A stretch of DNA of 45,846 nt from Streptomyces prunicolor NBRC 13075 (lineage in GTDB: Bacteria; Actinomycetota; Actinomycetes; Streptomycetales; Streptomycetaceae): assembly GCF_000367365.1 (NCBI RefSeq), contig NZ_BARF01000140.1, positions 1 to 45,846 on the forward strand. The letters run 5' to 3'. Every line of letters starts with the position of its first letter. Within the stretch, counting starts at the first letter, position 1. A program made the translations under genes and the position numbers. Under the pieces are notes generated by a model. That model saw nothing but the letters and a program-made list of their open reading frames with translations, had not been told where the DNA came from and did no database searches. Below, piece after piece: positions 31,869-40,058 of this stretch.

Positions 31869-33247
31869 GGGGCAGGCTCCAGAACTGATCGGCCCGGGCG
31901 GAGTGTGAACGCGAACGCCGCGCAGACCGCCAGCGCCACCGCCGACGCCATGAGCGCCGTACGGTCGCCCCACAGCGTCCACGCCGCACCGAAGCCCAGC
32001 GAGCACACGAACCGTGCCGCCGCCTGGCCCGTCTGCACCAACGCGAGCCCCGACGACCGCAGTTGCTCCGGCACGCTGTCCGAGGCCGCCGCCATCAGCA
32101 CGCCGTCGGTCGCCGCGTAGAAGGCGCCGTGCAGGAGGAGGACGGCGTAGGGGAGGGCCGTGCCGTGCCAGGAGGTCAGCAACAAGGCGTACGCCAGGAG
32201 TAGGGCTCCGTGGCCGCCGAGGAACACCCGCCAGCGGCCGACACGGTCCGCGAGCCGGCCCAGCGGTACGGCCAGGAGCAGGAACGCCGCCGCCGTGCCC
32301 ACCGGCAGCAGCGCGAACCAGCGGTCGGGGACGCCGAGCCGCCGTTGCAGGAGTAGGTAGACGAAGGAGTCGCTGACCGTCGCGAGGCCGAGAAGGAGCG
32401 CGCAGACGGTGATACGGCGGAGGTCGCGGCGGGAGAGGAGGGCGAAGGCCGCGCGGAGGGTGGGGCGTACGGTCTTCTCTCCTACGGCCTTCTCACCCAC
32501 GGCCTGTTCCCCTACGGCCCGTTCCCCTACGACCCTCTCCCGTACGGCTTTCTCCGTGCGGGGCGCGGCAGTTGACGACGACCCCGGTACGAACAGCACC
32601 AGCACCAGGACGCCGACCACCGCCACACAGAAGCTCACCGTGAACACCGCGTCGTAGCCGTCCACCGTCGCCCGGAGGATCAGGAACGCCACCAGCGGGC
32701 CGAGCAGCGCGCCCGCCGTGTCCATCGCGCGGTGTACCCCGAAGGCACGACCTCGGTTCTCCGGGGTGGAGGAGAGGGAGATCAGCGCGTCGCGCGGTGC
32801 GGTGCGCAGGCCCTTGCCCGTGCGGTCGGCGGCGAGGATCAGGCCGATGGGGGTGAGGGTGTGGGCCAGGAGGAGGAGCGGTTTGCAGGCCGCCGAGACG
32901 GCGTAACCGATGCCCGCGACCCACTTGTGCCGGCCGCCGCCCCGGTCGGCGAGGTGGCCGCCGGCCAGCCGGACGAGTGCCGAGAAGCCGTTGTAGATGC
33001 CGTCCAGGAGACCGAAGCCCAGGGGGGACAGGCCGAGGCCCGTCACCAGGTACAGGGGGAGGACCGCGGTCACCATCTCGGACGACACGTCGGTGATCAG
33101 GCTGACCGCGCCGAGGGCGAAGACGGTGGGGGTCACGGCGGCGGACACCCGCGAGGTACTACGGGCAATACCCGTAGTACCTCCGGCAATACCCGTAGTA
33201 CTCCCGGCACTTGGGTCGGCGTCGGCGCGGCTGTCCGCCACGTACAT
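31865..33247 (-). CDS. MFS transporter with pentapeptide-repeat central loop
   Basis: This 460-residue, 12-segment MFS protein shows AVSLITDVSSEMVTAVLPLY in segment 1, LADRGGGRHKW (motif A-like), then RTGKGLRTAPRDALI and GRAFGVHRAMDTAGALLGP. These features resemble a bacterial branch of unknown substrate. The central cytoplasmic loop holds six copies of a five-residue unit E-(K/R/Q)-(A/V/T)-V-(G/R). ATG 33247 is one base after the phosphoesterase stop (TGAGATG), supporting this start. The N-terminal 35 residues include a TTGIA repeat, and an alternative GTG at 33148 would remove it. Its end overlaps the propeller gene by ATGA. Confidence 0.85.
   Translation of the reverse strand: MYVADSRADADPSAGSTTGIAGGTTGIARSTSRVSAAVTPTVFALGAVSLITDVSSEMVTAVLPLYLVTGLGLSPLGFGLLDGIYNGFSALVRLAGGHLADRGGGRHKWVAGIGYAVSAACKPLLLLAHTLTPIGLILAADRTGKGLRTAPRDALISLSSTPENRGRAFGVHRAMDTAGALLGPLVAFLILRATVDGYDAVFTVSFCVAVVGVLVLVLFVPGSSSTAAPRTEKAVRERVVGERAVGEQAVGEKAVGEKTVRPTLRAAFALLSRRDLRRITVCALLLGLATVSDSFVYLLLQRRLGVPDRWFALLPVGTAAAFLLLAVPLGRLADRVGRWRVFLGGHGALLLAYALLLTSWHGTALPYAVLLLHGAFYAATDGVLMAAASDSVPEQLRSSGLALVQTGQAAARFVCSLGFGAAWTLWGDRTALMASAVALAVCAAFAFTLRPGRSVLEPAP
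32466..32555 (-). repeat. Six 15-bp tandem repeats in the MFS central loop
   Basis: Six units of the form C(C/G)TACGG-CCTTCTC/CGTTCC, each exactly 15 bp, keep the reading frame and encode an Glu/Val-rich pentapeptide. Units differ by one to four bases, so the array is not recent throughout. Confidence 0.75.
33155..33205. repeat. Inverted and direct repeats near the MFS gene start
   Basis: GGTACTACGGG (33155-33165) and CCCGTAGTACC (33171-33181) form a perfect 11-bp inverted repeat with a 5-base loop. A 21-bp unit beginning GGCAATACCCGTAGTAC occurs at 33164-33184 and again at 33185-33205 with two changes. The tract lies within the first 32 codons as annotated. Confidence 0.7.
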
Positions 33248-33248
33248 C

Positions 33249-34202
33249 TCAGGGCGCCCAGATGCCGGTGATGTCGGCGGCCGAGGCCGCGTTGCCCGCG
33301 TGGGTGGTCAGGCCCTGGGAGTCCTCCAGGGTCCGCAGCAGGTTGTAGTGGTTGTACGTGGTCGAGGACGTGGCGCCCGCGGTCACCGGCTGGCCGTAGA
33401 AGACCGTCGGGATGCGGTTGCCGCTGAGCAGGTTGTCCTCGTCGAAGGTGACGACGAGCAGGCTGTTGTGGGTCTTGGCCCAAGTGGCGTACGCGCCAAG
33501 GTTGTTCTTGATCCAGGTGTCACCGGTCGCCACCGAGCAGTCGTGCATGTCGCTGCACAGGTTGGGGGTGACGAAGGAGATGTCGGGGAGGGCCGTGTAG
33601 TCCGTCGGGAACTGCGTGAACGTCTTCGCCGTGGACGTCGCGACGTTGGAGAATCCGAACCAAGGGTTGTGCTTACGCGCGTAGTTGCCGCTGCTGCACG
33701 TCGTCGAACCCTGGCTCGGCAGCGTCTCGTTGTAGCTCGCCCAGGTGCCGCCCGCCGCGGTCACCTCGGAGGCGAGGTTCGCGGCCGAGGAGAAGCCCGC
33801 CGTGTAGCAACTGTCGCCGGTGATGCCCTGGGTGGAGCCGGAGAACAGCGCGAAGTAGTTCGGCTGGCTCGGGTGGGTGATCCCGTACGACTGGGTGAGG
33901 GCGGCGCCGCCGGACGCGAGCGAGTTGATGTAGGGGGCACTGGAGGAGCCGATGACCTGGCTGTAGGCGTGGTTCTCCATCACGACCACGACGACGTGGT
34001 CCGGGGTCGGCACCCCGGTCGCGGCATGCGCGGTGGCAGCGGTGCCGAACCCGGTCCAGACCCCGACGGCGGCTGCCGAGAAGGCGAGCGCGGACGCCAC
34101 GAGGGCGCGGCTGCGGCGGTACACGGAACCGCCGGGACTACCGGAACTGCTGGGACTACCGGAACTGCTGGGACCGCCGGACACTTCTTCACTGTCGGAC
34201 AC
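33249..34202 (-). CDS. Secreted phosphoesterase (acid phosphatase / phospholipase C-like)
   Basis: This 317-residue protein belongs to the phosphoesterase family that includes acid phosphatases and phospholipase C. VVVVMENHAYSQVIG supplies the metal-binding region, followed by SQPNYFALFSGST, then ARKHNPWFGF, ISFVTPNLCSDMHDCSV and VVTFDEDN (metal-binding Asp/Glu). GTG 34202 has GGAGG 5 bases upstream. The N-terminus is unusual: a Ser-Gly-Pro repeat precedes a long signal/anchor helix (about 34-56). It is the first gene of a coupled operon with the MFS and propeller genes. The export of a phosphatase with a transporter suggests release of phosphate or a headgroup followed by uptake (inference). 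Confidence 0.87.
   Translation of the reverse strand: MSDSEEVSGGPSSSGSPSSSGSPGGSVYRRSRALVASALAFSAAAVGVWTGFGTAATAHAATGVPTPDHVVVVVMENHAYSQVIGSSSAPYINSLASGGAALTQSYGITHPSQPNYFALFSGSTQGITGDSCYTAGFSSAANLASEVTAAGGTWASYNETLPSQGSTTCSSGNYARKHNPWFGFSNVATSTAKTFTQFPTDYTALPDISFVTPNLCSDMHDCSVATGDTWIKNNLGAYATWAKTHNSLLVVTFDEDNLLSGNRIPTVFYGQPVTAGATSSTTYNHYNLLRTLEDSQGLTTHAGNAASAADITGIWAP
34125..34178 (-). repeat. Three 18-bp repeats in the phosphoesterase N-terminus
   Basis: Three in-frame 18-bp units starting GGAAC(T/C)G encode a six-residue Gly-Ser-Pro-Ser unit ahead of the signal helix. Confidence 0.65.
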
Positions 34203-34304
34203 ATCTACCTCCGGGTGGGGGGATGACGGGGGTGACGGTGCGAATTGAGCATGCACACGCCAAGATGCCCGCGCCCCACCGTTCCCAACCCGGAGGATGA
34301 AGAA

Positions 34305-34384
34305 GTGATGAACTACTGCTGGTGGTGAACCACTACTGCTGCAGATGGTGAACTCCTGCTGCAGCTGGTGAACTACTCCTGCAG
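34305..34384. repeat. Tandem 20-bp repeats spanning the VOC stop codon
   Basis: About four units of a TGGTGAACTACTGCTGCAG type occur: 34305-34321, 34322-34344, 34345-34364 and 34365-34384. The last two are exactly 20 bp. The final unit contains the stop codon (34373-34375) and last codons of the VOC gene. The other units continue into the gap before the phosphoesterase gene. Confidence 0.75.
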
Positions 34385-34813
34385 CGCCGCCAGTTGAGCC
34401 AGCACCTGGTGCAGCGGCTCGGCGGCCCGCTTGCGGTACTCCTGGATCGCCCAGCCGTTCCCGTCCGGGTCCTTGAAGTACATGAACGTCGCCCCGTCCT
34501 GCGGCGCGAACTGCACAGGCTCGCTCACCTCGAGCCCGCGCGCGGTCAGCTCGTCGTAGGCCGCCTTCGCGTCCTGCACGCACAGCTGCATGCCGTGGTA
34601 CGTCCCCGGCTGTGGCGCCCCGGTCGGGATCTGCAACCCGTCGACCAGCGCGATCGAACACCCGGACCCCGGCGGTGTGAGCTGCACGATCCGCACACCC
34701 TCCATCACCTCGCCGTCGAGATCGACATGGAAGCCGACCTTGTCGCGGTAGAACTCCTTGGCCCGGTCCACGTCCGAGACGGGCAGCACGATCACTTCGA
34801 GGGTCATGTCCAT
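34373..34813 (-). CDS. VOC (glyoxalase/bleomycin-resistance) family protein
   Basis: This 146-residue protein has the paired beta-alpha-beta-beta-beta layout: LEVIVLPVSDVDRAKEFY then VGFHVDLD in the first half, and GMQLCVQDAKAAYDELTARG then FMYFKDPDGNGWAIQEY in the second. VOC enzymes bind a metal and act as lyases, dioxygenases or drug-binding proteins; which applies here is unknown. AAAGGAG lies 8 bases before ATG 34813. Its 3' end is embedded in a tandem repeat that has changed the last residues (LAALQE). It is probably transcribed alone. Confidence 0.88.
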   Translation of the reverse strand: MDMTLEVIVLPVSDVDRAKEFYRDKVGFHVDLDGEVMEGVRIVQLTPPGSGCSIALVDGLQIPTGAPQPGTYHGMQLCVQDAKAAYDELTARGLEVSEPVQFAPQDGATFMYFKDPDGNGWAIQEYRKRAAEPLHQVLAQLAALQE

Positions 34814-34978
34814 GGTTTGACTCCTTTGTCAGGCGGGTCGCTCGAACCGCCACCGCGTCTGGCTGAACGGCTCCCCCTTACCGAAGCCGAAAACCGTGCG
34901 CGGCGCCACAGAGAACACGAAAGCGCCGAACCGCCGGCCAGGGACCGCGCCCGGCGCGGGAACCCGTCGGCCGCCCGG

Positions 34979-35734
34979 TCAGACCGCCTCCGCCTCCGGG
35001 AACACGCGAGCCACCGCGGCGACGCGGCTGGAGACGCCGAGCCGGTTGAAGGCGTTCTCCAGATGCTTGCGGACGGTGCTGGTCGACACGACGAGCTGCT
35101 CGGCGATCTGCGGGGTGCTCATACCGCGGGCGACGCAGCGCAGGACGTCGAGTTCGCGACGGGTCAGCCGCACCGGGGAACGGTGTCGGAGGGCGGCTTC
35201 CTGGTAGAGGGCGTACAGGTGCGGGGCCAGCAGACCGAGCGTGGTCATCTCGTGGTCGTTGAACGGCTTCGGGTCCTTGCGGAAGAACTGGTAGACGCGG
35301 GTACGGCCCGGGGCGGTGGGCAGCGCGACGGCGGCGATGCACTTGAACGGGCGCAGGTGCTCCGTGTAGATCGGCAGGCGCACCAGCTCGCGCAGGGACA
35401 TGAAGTCGGTCATCTGCGTGACCTGGGGGCTGGTGTGCACCCGCGCGACCTCCACACACTGAAGATGCTGGTGCCGCCAGCGCCAGTAGCCCTCCAGCGT
35501 CGCGTCGCCGCCCACGTCGCCCCAGTCGTCGTACGGCGTCTCCTGCTCGTTGACGTGGATGCGGGTCGGGACGTCCAGCTCGGAGAAGCAGGCGCAGTCG
35601 CAGGGCACCAGACGTTGCAGACCGAGCAGCAGGGACTCCGGCGGTACGGCGTCGGAGGTGTCCTGCCTGGCCTCGTCCAGGAGGTCCGCCATCCGCCGCA
35701 GATGGACCTCGGCTGTCGTGAACGGTGGGGTCAT
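34979..35734 (-). CDS. LuxR-family regulator with GAF-like N-terminal domain
   Basis: This 251-residue regulator ends in a LuxR/GerE helix-turn-helix: LTRRELDVLRCVARGMS, then IAEQLVVSTSTVRKHLENAF (about 185-230). The N-terminal part (about 20-165), including LVPCDCACFSELD and RTRVYQFFRKDPKPFNDHE, looks like a GAF-type sensor seen in many orphan Streptomyces LuxR proteins. ATG 35734 was chosen because GGGAGG lies 5-6 bases upstream. It is divergent from a putative lipoprotein gene that it may control (inference). Confidence 0.85.
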   Translation of the reverse strand: MTPPFTTAEVHLRRMADLLDEARQDTSDAVPPESLLLGLQRLVPCDCACFSELDVPTRIHVNEQETPYDDWGDVGGDATLEGYWRWRHQHLQCVEVARVHTSPQVTQMTDFMSLRELVRLPIYTEHLRPFKCIAAVALPTAPGRTRVYQFFRKDPKPFNDHEMTTLGLLAPHLYALYQEAALRHRSPVRLTRRELDVLRCVARGMSTPQIAEQLVVSTSTVRKHLENAFNRLGVSSRVAAVARVFPEAEAV

Positions 35735-35894
35735 GGCAGCCTCCCGGTGGCCGGTTCTCGCCTGTCGCGAATCTACGCCCGGCCGGGTCGCGGAGCGCCG
35801 GAGATTCGTCAAATGCCGAATGGGTTACGCCCGTTGATGCGCGCACTGTCGACTCAGGCGGCCGCTCCGGCCGCGCAGGACACGGAGGCAGCTC

Positions 35895-36791
35895 ATGCGT
35901 TCCCATCCACGCCACCCACGCCACCCACGCCATCCACGCATCCATGACGGACGCGCCCACCCACGCCCCTATCGCGCCGCGGCCCTCGTCGCGGGCGCCG
36001 CCGCCCTCACCACCACCCTGCTCGCCACCGGCTGTTCCGGCCCGGCCGCCACCACAGCGGCGCAGGACACCACCTTCGACGCCGTCGCCTTCCGGCTCGG
36101 CCCCCGCGGCGATGTCCAGCTCTCCGGACCCTCCCGTACGGCGATCACGCCGGCCGGGTCCTACCCGGTCACCGCGGGCCGCGCCCACCCCTTCACCCGG
36201 CCCGCCGGCTCGCTGCTGGTGGTGCTGCGGCACTGGCCGGACACCGGGACGGAGCGGGTCTCGCGCGGGCGGGCACGCCGGATGCCGCCCCTGGAGGAGG
36301 CCGCGGTCGAGACCGGGTTCCTCGTCGACACCGAGGACTGGGTGCGGGCCGAGCTCGACGGACATCCGTTGCAGTGGCTGCGCCGCGCCACGCTCCGGAT
36401 CGACACCACGAACACCGCCGCCGGAGACCTCGCCCGGCTCACCCTGTCCGGACCGCACGGGGGTCGGCCCGGACAGCCCACGCCGCCGCCCGACGACGGG
36501 GCCTGCGCACGGCTCGACCGCTGGACCGACCGCAGCGTGGTCCTCCCGGCGGTGGAGGCAGGCACGACTGTCGGGACCGCACTCGCCAGGCTCCGGAAGC
36601 AGTGCCTCGACGTCCAGTACGCCTCCCTGCCCGGCACCGGGCGGCGCGGCACGGTCTCCCGCGCCCTGATTCCGCTTGCCGGACGCCCGGACTCCGCGGT
36701 GGTGCTGCCGTCGGACGGCGGCCCCGGCGGGCCGGGCGACACGGTGCTGGTGGATCCGGCCCGCCCCGCCACCCTGGTGGTGGCCCGCTGA
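35895..36791 (+). CDS. Putative lipoprotein of unknown function, 298 aa
   Basis: GGAGG precedes ATG 35895. The protein begins with a His-Pro-Arg repeat (HPRHPRHPRHPR), followed by a hydrophobic stretch ending LLATGC (Cys47), a plausible but non-ideal lipobox. The mature part has no recognised domain. It contains FRLGPRGDVQLSGPSRTAI, RKQCLDVQYASLPGTGRRG and ends in DTVLVDPARPATLVVAR. Codon bias is typical. It is divergent from the LuxR regulator and 81 bp before glnE. It is either a lipoprotein or an exported protein with an unusually long n-region. Confidence 0.72.
   Translation: MRSHPRHPRHPRHPRIHDGRAHPRPYRAAALVAGAAALTTTLLATGCSGPAATTAAQDTTFDAVAFRLGPRGDVQLSGPSRTAITPAGSYPVTAGRAHPFTRPAGSLLVVLRHWPDTGTERVSRGRARRMPPLEEAAVETGFLVDTEDWVRAELDGHPLQWLRRATLRIDTTNTAAGDLARLTLSGPHGGRPGQPTPPPDDGACARLDRWTDRSVVLPAVEAGTTVGTALARLRKQCLDVQYASLPGTGRRGTVSRALIPLAGRPDSAVVLPSDGGPGGPGDTVLVDPARPATLVVAR
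35903..35940 (+). repeat. 9-bp tandem repeat encoding His-Pro-Arg
   Basis: Four units of CCACGCCAC-type sequence directly follow the start codon and encode repeated His-Pro-Arg in the signal peptide n-region. Confidence 0.7.
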
Positions 36792-36832
36792 AACCCCTCT
36801 CCCGCCCCGGCGCTTCTGTCAGCGTCTCCGGT

Positions 36833-36838
36833 TAGGCT
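36833..36838 (+). promoter_or_regulatory. Candidate -10 of glnE
   Basis: TAGGCT lies 34 bp before the glnE start and fits the Streptomyces TAGxxT -10. No convincing -35 is seen. Confidence 0.4.
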
Positions 36839-36872
36839 CGGCCAAACGACCTTGATCCGAGGGAGGCCGAGG

Positions 36873-39872
36873 ATGACGACGCTGGGGCGCAGGAGCAGCA
36901 CCTTCACGCGACTGCTGCGGCACGGCTTCACCGATCCCTCGGCCGCCGAGCGGCTCCTGGAGAGTGCGGAGCTGGCGCCGATAAGGAACGACCCGGTCCT
37001 GCTGGAGGCCCTGGGCGCCACCGCCGACCCCGACCTGGCCCTTCAGGGTCTGGTACGGCTGCTGGAGGCGCAGCCCGAGGACACTCCCCGCCGCGAGCTG
37101 CTGGACACCCTGATCGCGGCGAAGCCCTTGCGCGACCGGCTGCTCGGCGTCCTCGGTGCCTCCGCCGCCCTGGGGGATCACCTCGCCCGGCATCCGCGCG
37201 ACTGGCACGCCCTCGTGATGTACGAGCCGCGTGACCTCCACCCCGGGGTGGAGGAGTTCGAGCGCGGGCTCGCCGAGGCCACCGACCCGGTCGCCCTGCG
37301 CGTCGCCTACCGCCGCTGCCTGCTGTCCATCGCCGCCCGTGACGTGTGCGGCACCACCGACCTCGCGCAGACCGCCGCCGAACTCGCCGACCTCGCGACC
37401 GCCACCCTCCGCGCAGCCCTTGCCATCGCGAGCGCCGCCGCACCCGACGACGCCGCGCTGTGCCGGCTCGCGGTGATCGCGATGGGCAAGTGCGGTGGCC
37501 ACGAGCTGAATTACGTCTCCGACGTCGACGTCATCTTCGTCGGTGAAGCCGCCGAGGGCGCGGACGAGGGCAAGGCGGTCCGCGCGGCCACCAAGCTCGC
37601 CGCGCACATGATGCGGATCTGCTCCGAGACCACCGTCGAGGGCTCCATCTGGCCCGTCGACGCCAACCTCCGCCCCGAGGGCCGCAACGGTCCGCTGGTC
37701 CGCACCCTCGCCAGCCACCTCGCCTACTACCAACGCTGGGCCAAGACCTGGGAGTTCCAGGCCCTGCTCAAGGCCCGCCCGGTGGCCGGCGACCTCGCGC
37801 TCGGCGCGGAGTACGTCGACGCGCTCGAACCCCTCGTGTGGAAGGTGGCCGAGCGCGAGAACTTCGTCACCGACGTGCAGAAGATGCGCCGCCGGGTCGT
37901 CGAGAACATCCCCGTCACCGAGATCGACCGCGAACTGAAACTCGCCCCCGGCGGACTCCGGGACGTCGAATTCGCCGTCCAGCTCCTCCAGTTGGTGCAC
38001 GGCCGCGCCGACACCTCGTTGCGCAGCGGCACCACGCTCGTCGCCCTTGAGGCCCTCGCCGCCGGCGGTTATGTCGGCCGCGAGGACGCCGCCCGCCTCG
38101 ACGACGCCTACCGCTTCCTGCGCACGATGGAACACCGCATCCAGCTCTACCGCTTGCGCCGCACCCACCTGGTCCCCGTCGAGGAGGCCGACCTGCGCCG
38201 CCTCGGCCGCTCGATGGGCCTGCGCACCGACCCGGTCGCCGAGTTGAACCGCGAGTGGAAGCGGCACGCGACCGTCGTACGACGCCTGCACGAGAAACTC
38301 TTCTACCGCCCGCTCCTCGACGCGGTCGCCCAACTCGCCCCCGGCGAGACCAGGTTGAGCCCGCAGGCGGCCCGCGAACGGCTGGTCGCCCTCGGCTACA
38401 TCGACCCGGCGGCGGCCCTCCGTCACATCGAGGCCCTCGCCTCCGGCGTCACCCGCAAGGCCGCCATCCAACGCACCCTGCTGCCCGTCCTGTTGGGTTG
38501 GTTCGCGGATTCCGCAGACCCGGACGCGGGCCTCCTCAACTTCCGCAAGGTGTCCGACGCGCTCGGCAAAACCCCTTGGTACCTACGGCTGTTGAGGGAC
38601 GAGGGCGCCGCCGCCGAGAACCTCGCCCGCGTCCTCTCCGCCGGCCGGCTCGCCCCCGACCTCCTCATGCGCGCCCCCGAAGCGGTCGCCCTCCTCGGTG
38701 ACGGCGACGGTGGCAGCGGCCTCGAACCCCGCGAACGCGCCCACTTGGACCAGGAGATCCTGGCCGCGGTCGGCCGCGCCGACGACGCCGACCAGGCGGT
38801 CACCTTCGCCCGGGGCGTCCGCCGCCGTGAACTCTTCCGTACGGCCGCCTTCGACATCGTCGGCTCCTACGGCACCGAGACCCAGCCCGTCGAGGCCGAC
38901 CAGGGCGCCCTCGTCGACCGGGTCGGGGGCGCCGTCTCCGACCTGACCGCCGCGACCCTCGCCGGCACGTTGCGCGCGGTGGTCCGCGCGGGCTGGGGCG
39001 ACACCCTCCCCACCCGCTTCGCCGTCATCGGCATGGGCCGCTTCGGCGGCCACGAACTGGGCTACGGCTCCGACGCGGATGTCCTGTTCGTGCACGAACC
39101 CCGCGAGGGTGTGCCCGAGCGCGAGGCCTCCGAGGCGGCGAACAAGGTCGTCTCCGAGATGCGCCGACTGCTTCAGGTGGCCAGCTCGGATCCGCCGCTG
39201 CTGATCGACGCGGATCTCCGTCCGGAGGGCAAGTCGGGCCCGCTTGTACGGTCGTTGAACTCCTACGAGGCGTACTACCGCCGGTGGTCGCTGGTCTGGG
39301 AGTCGCAGGCGTTGCTGCGGGCCGAACCTGTCGCCGGGGACGAGGAGTTGGGGCGACGGTTCATCGAGCTGATCGATCCTCTGCGGTATCCGGCGGAGGG
39401 GCTCGGTGATGACGCGGTCCGTGAGATTCGGCGGCTGAAGGCTCGGATGGAGTCGGAGCGGTTGCCTCGTGGCGCGGATCCGACTCTGCACACCAAGCTG
39501 GGGCGTGGGGGGCTCTCCGACGTCGAGTGGACCGTGCAGCTCATGCAGTTGCAGCACGGGTGGGCTGAGCCGGGGTTGCGTACGACGCGTACGCGGGCGG
39601 GGCTTGCGGCGGCTTGTGCGGCTGAGCTGATTTCCGTTGAGGACGCTTCGATACTGGATGAGGCTTGGGTGTTGGCCACGCGGGTTCGTAATGCGGTGAT
39701 GTTGGTGCGGGGGCGGGCGGGCGACACGTTTCCGTCCGATCCGCGTGAACTGGCTGCCGTGGGGCGGTACTTGGGGTATGGGCCCGGGCATGTGGGGGAC
39801 ATGCTGGATGACTATCGGCGTACTACTCGTAGGGCGCGGGGTGTGGTGGACGTGCTGTTCTACGGGGCCTGA
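36873..39872 (+). CDS. glnE: Bifunctional glutamine synthetase adenylyltransferase/deadenylase
   Basis: This 999-residue enzyme adds AMP to, and removes it from, glutamine synthetase in response to nitrogen status. It has the two nucleotidyltransferase domains of the family: GMGKCGGHELNYVSDVDV near 203-220 and GMGRFGGHELGYGSDADV near 720-737. Paired helical regions contain ANLRPEGRNGPLVR and ADLRPEGKSGPLVR. Start ATG 36873 follows GGGAGG; an in-frame ATG at 36852 is less likely. From about 39300 onward, codons ending in T become much more frequent than in the rest of the gene. The substrate is expected to be the main GlnA, which is not in this window. Confidence 0.95.
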   Translation: MTTLGRRSSTFTRLLRHGFTDPSAAERLLESAELAPIRNDPVLLEALGATADPDLALQGLVRLLEAQPEDTPRRELLDTLIAAKPLRDRLLGVLGASAALGDHLARHPRDWHALVMYEPRDLHPGVEEFERGLAEATDPVALRVAYRRCLLSIAARDVCGTTDLAQTAAELADLATATLRAALAIASAAAPDDAALCRLAVIAMGKCGGHELNYVSDVDVIFVGEAAEGADEGKAVRAATKLAAHMMRICSETTVEGSIWPVDANLRPEGRNGPLVRTLASHLAYYQRWAKTWEFQALLKARPVAGDLALGAEYVDALEPLVWKVAERENFVTDVQKMRRRVVENIPVTEIDRELKLAPGGLRDVEFAVQLLQLVHGRADTSLRSGTTLVALEALAAGGYVGREDAARLDDAYRFLRTMEHRIQLYRLRRTHLVPVEEADLRRLGRSMGLRTDPVAELNREWKRHATVVRRLHEKLFYRPLLDAVAQLAPGETRLSPQAARERLVALGYIDPAAALRHIEALASGVTRKAAIQRTLLPVLLGWFADSADPDAGLLNFRKVSDALGKTPWYLRLLRDEGAAAENLARVLSAGRLAPDLLMRAPEAVALLGDGDGGSGLEPRERAHLDQEILAAVGRADDADQAVTFARGVRRRELFRTAAFDIVGSYGTETQPVEADQGALVDRVGGAVSDLTAATLAGTLRAVVRAGWGDTLPTRFAVIGMGRFGGHELGYGSDADVLFVHEPREGVPEREASEAANKVVSEMRRLLQVASSDPPLLIDADLRPEGKSGPLVRSLNSYEAYYRRWSLVWESQALLRAEPVAGDEELGRRFIELIDPLRYPAEGLGDDAVREIRRLKARMESERLPRGADPTLHTKLGRGGLSDVEWTVQLMQLQHGWAEPGLRTTRTRAGLAAACAAELISVEDASILDEAWVLATRVRNAVMLVRGRAGDTFPSDPRELAAVGRYLGYGPGHVGDMLDDYRRTTRRARGVVDVLFYGA

Positions 39873-39902
39873 GAGTTGCTTTTCGGCTGACGGGCCGGTG
39901 GG

Positions 39903-40038
39903 GGCTGGTCGCGCAGTTCCCCGCGCCCCAAAGGGGCGCGGTGCTGTGTCGATATGCGGCTCCGCCGCGCGGGCGCGACCAGCCACGACGGCGCGGCACC
40001 GGAACGACGCAGCGCGGCCCCGCGGCGCAGCCGCATAT
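39903..40038. repeat. REP-like composite repeat and bidirectional terminator
   Basis: The hairpin CGCGCCCC-AAA-GGGGCGCG (39922-39940) lies between convergent glnE and the PAP2 gene. Around it, GGCTGGTCGCGC (39903-39914) pairs with 39973-39984, and ATATGCGGCT (39952-39961) pairs with 40029-40038. A closely similar copy follows malG at the window end. Such blocks are a common Streptomyces intergenic family. Confidence 0.7.
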
Positions 40039-40058
40039 CCACGCAGCCGGCGGAGCGT

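Noticed and set aside
33148..33148. GTG as the primary start for the pentapeptide-repeat MFS gene
   Set aside because: No ribosome site there, whereas ATG 33247 follows the phosphoesterase stop by one base, the usual coupled arrangement; kept as an alternative.
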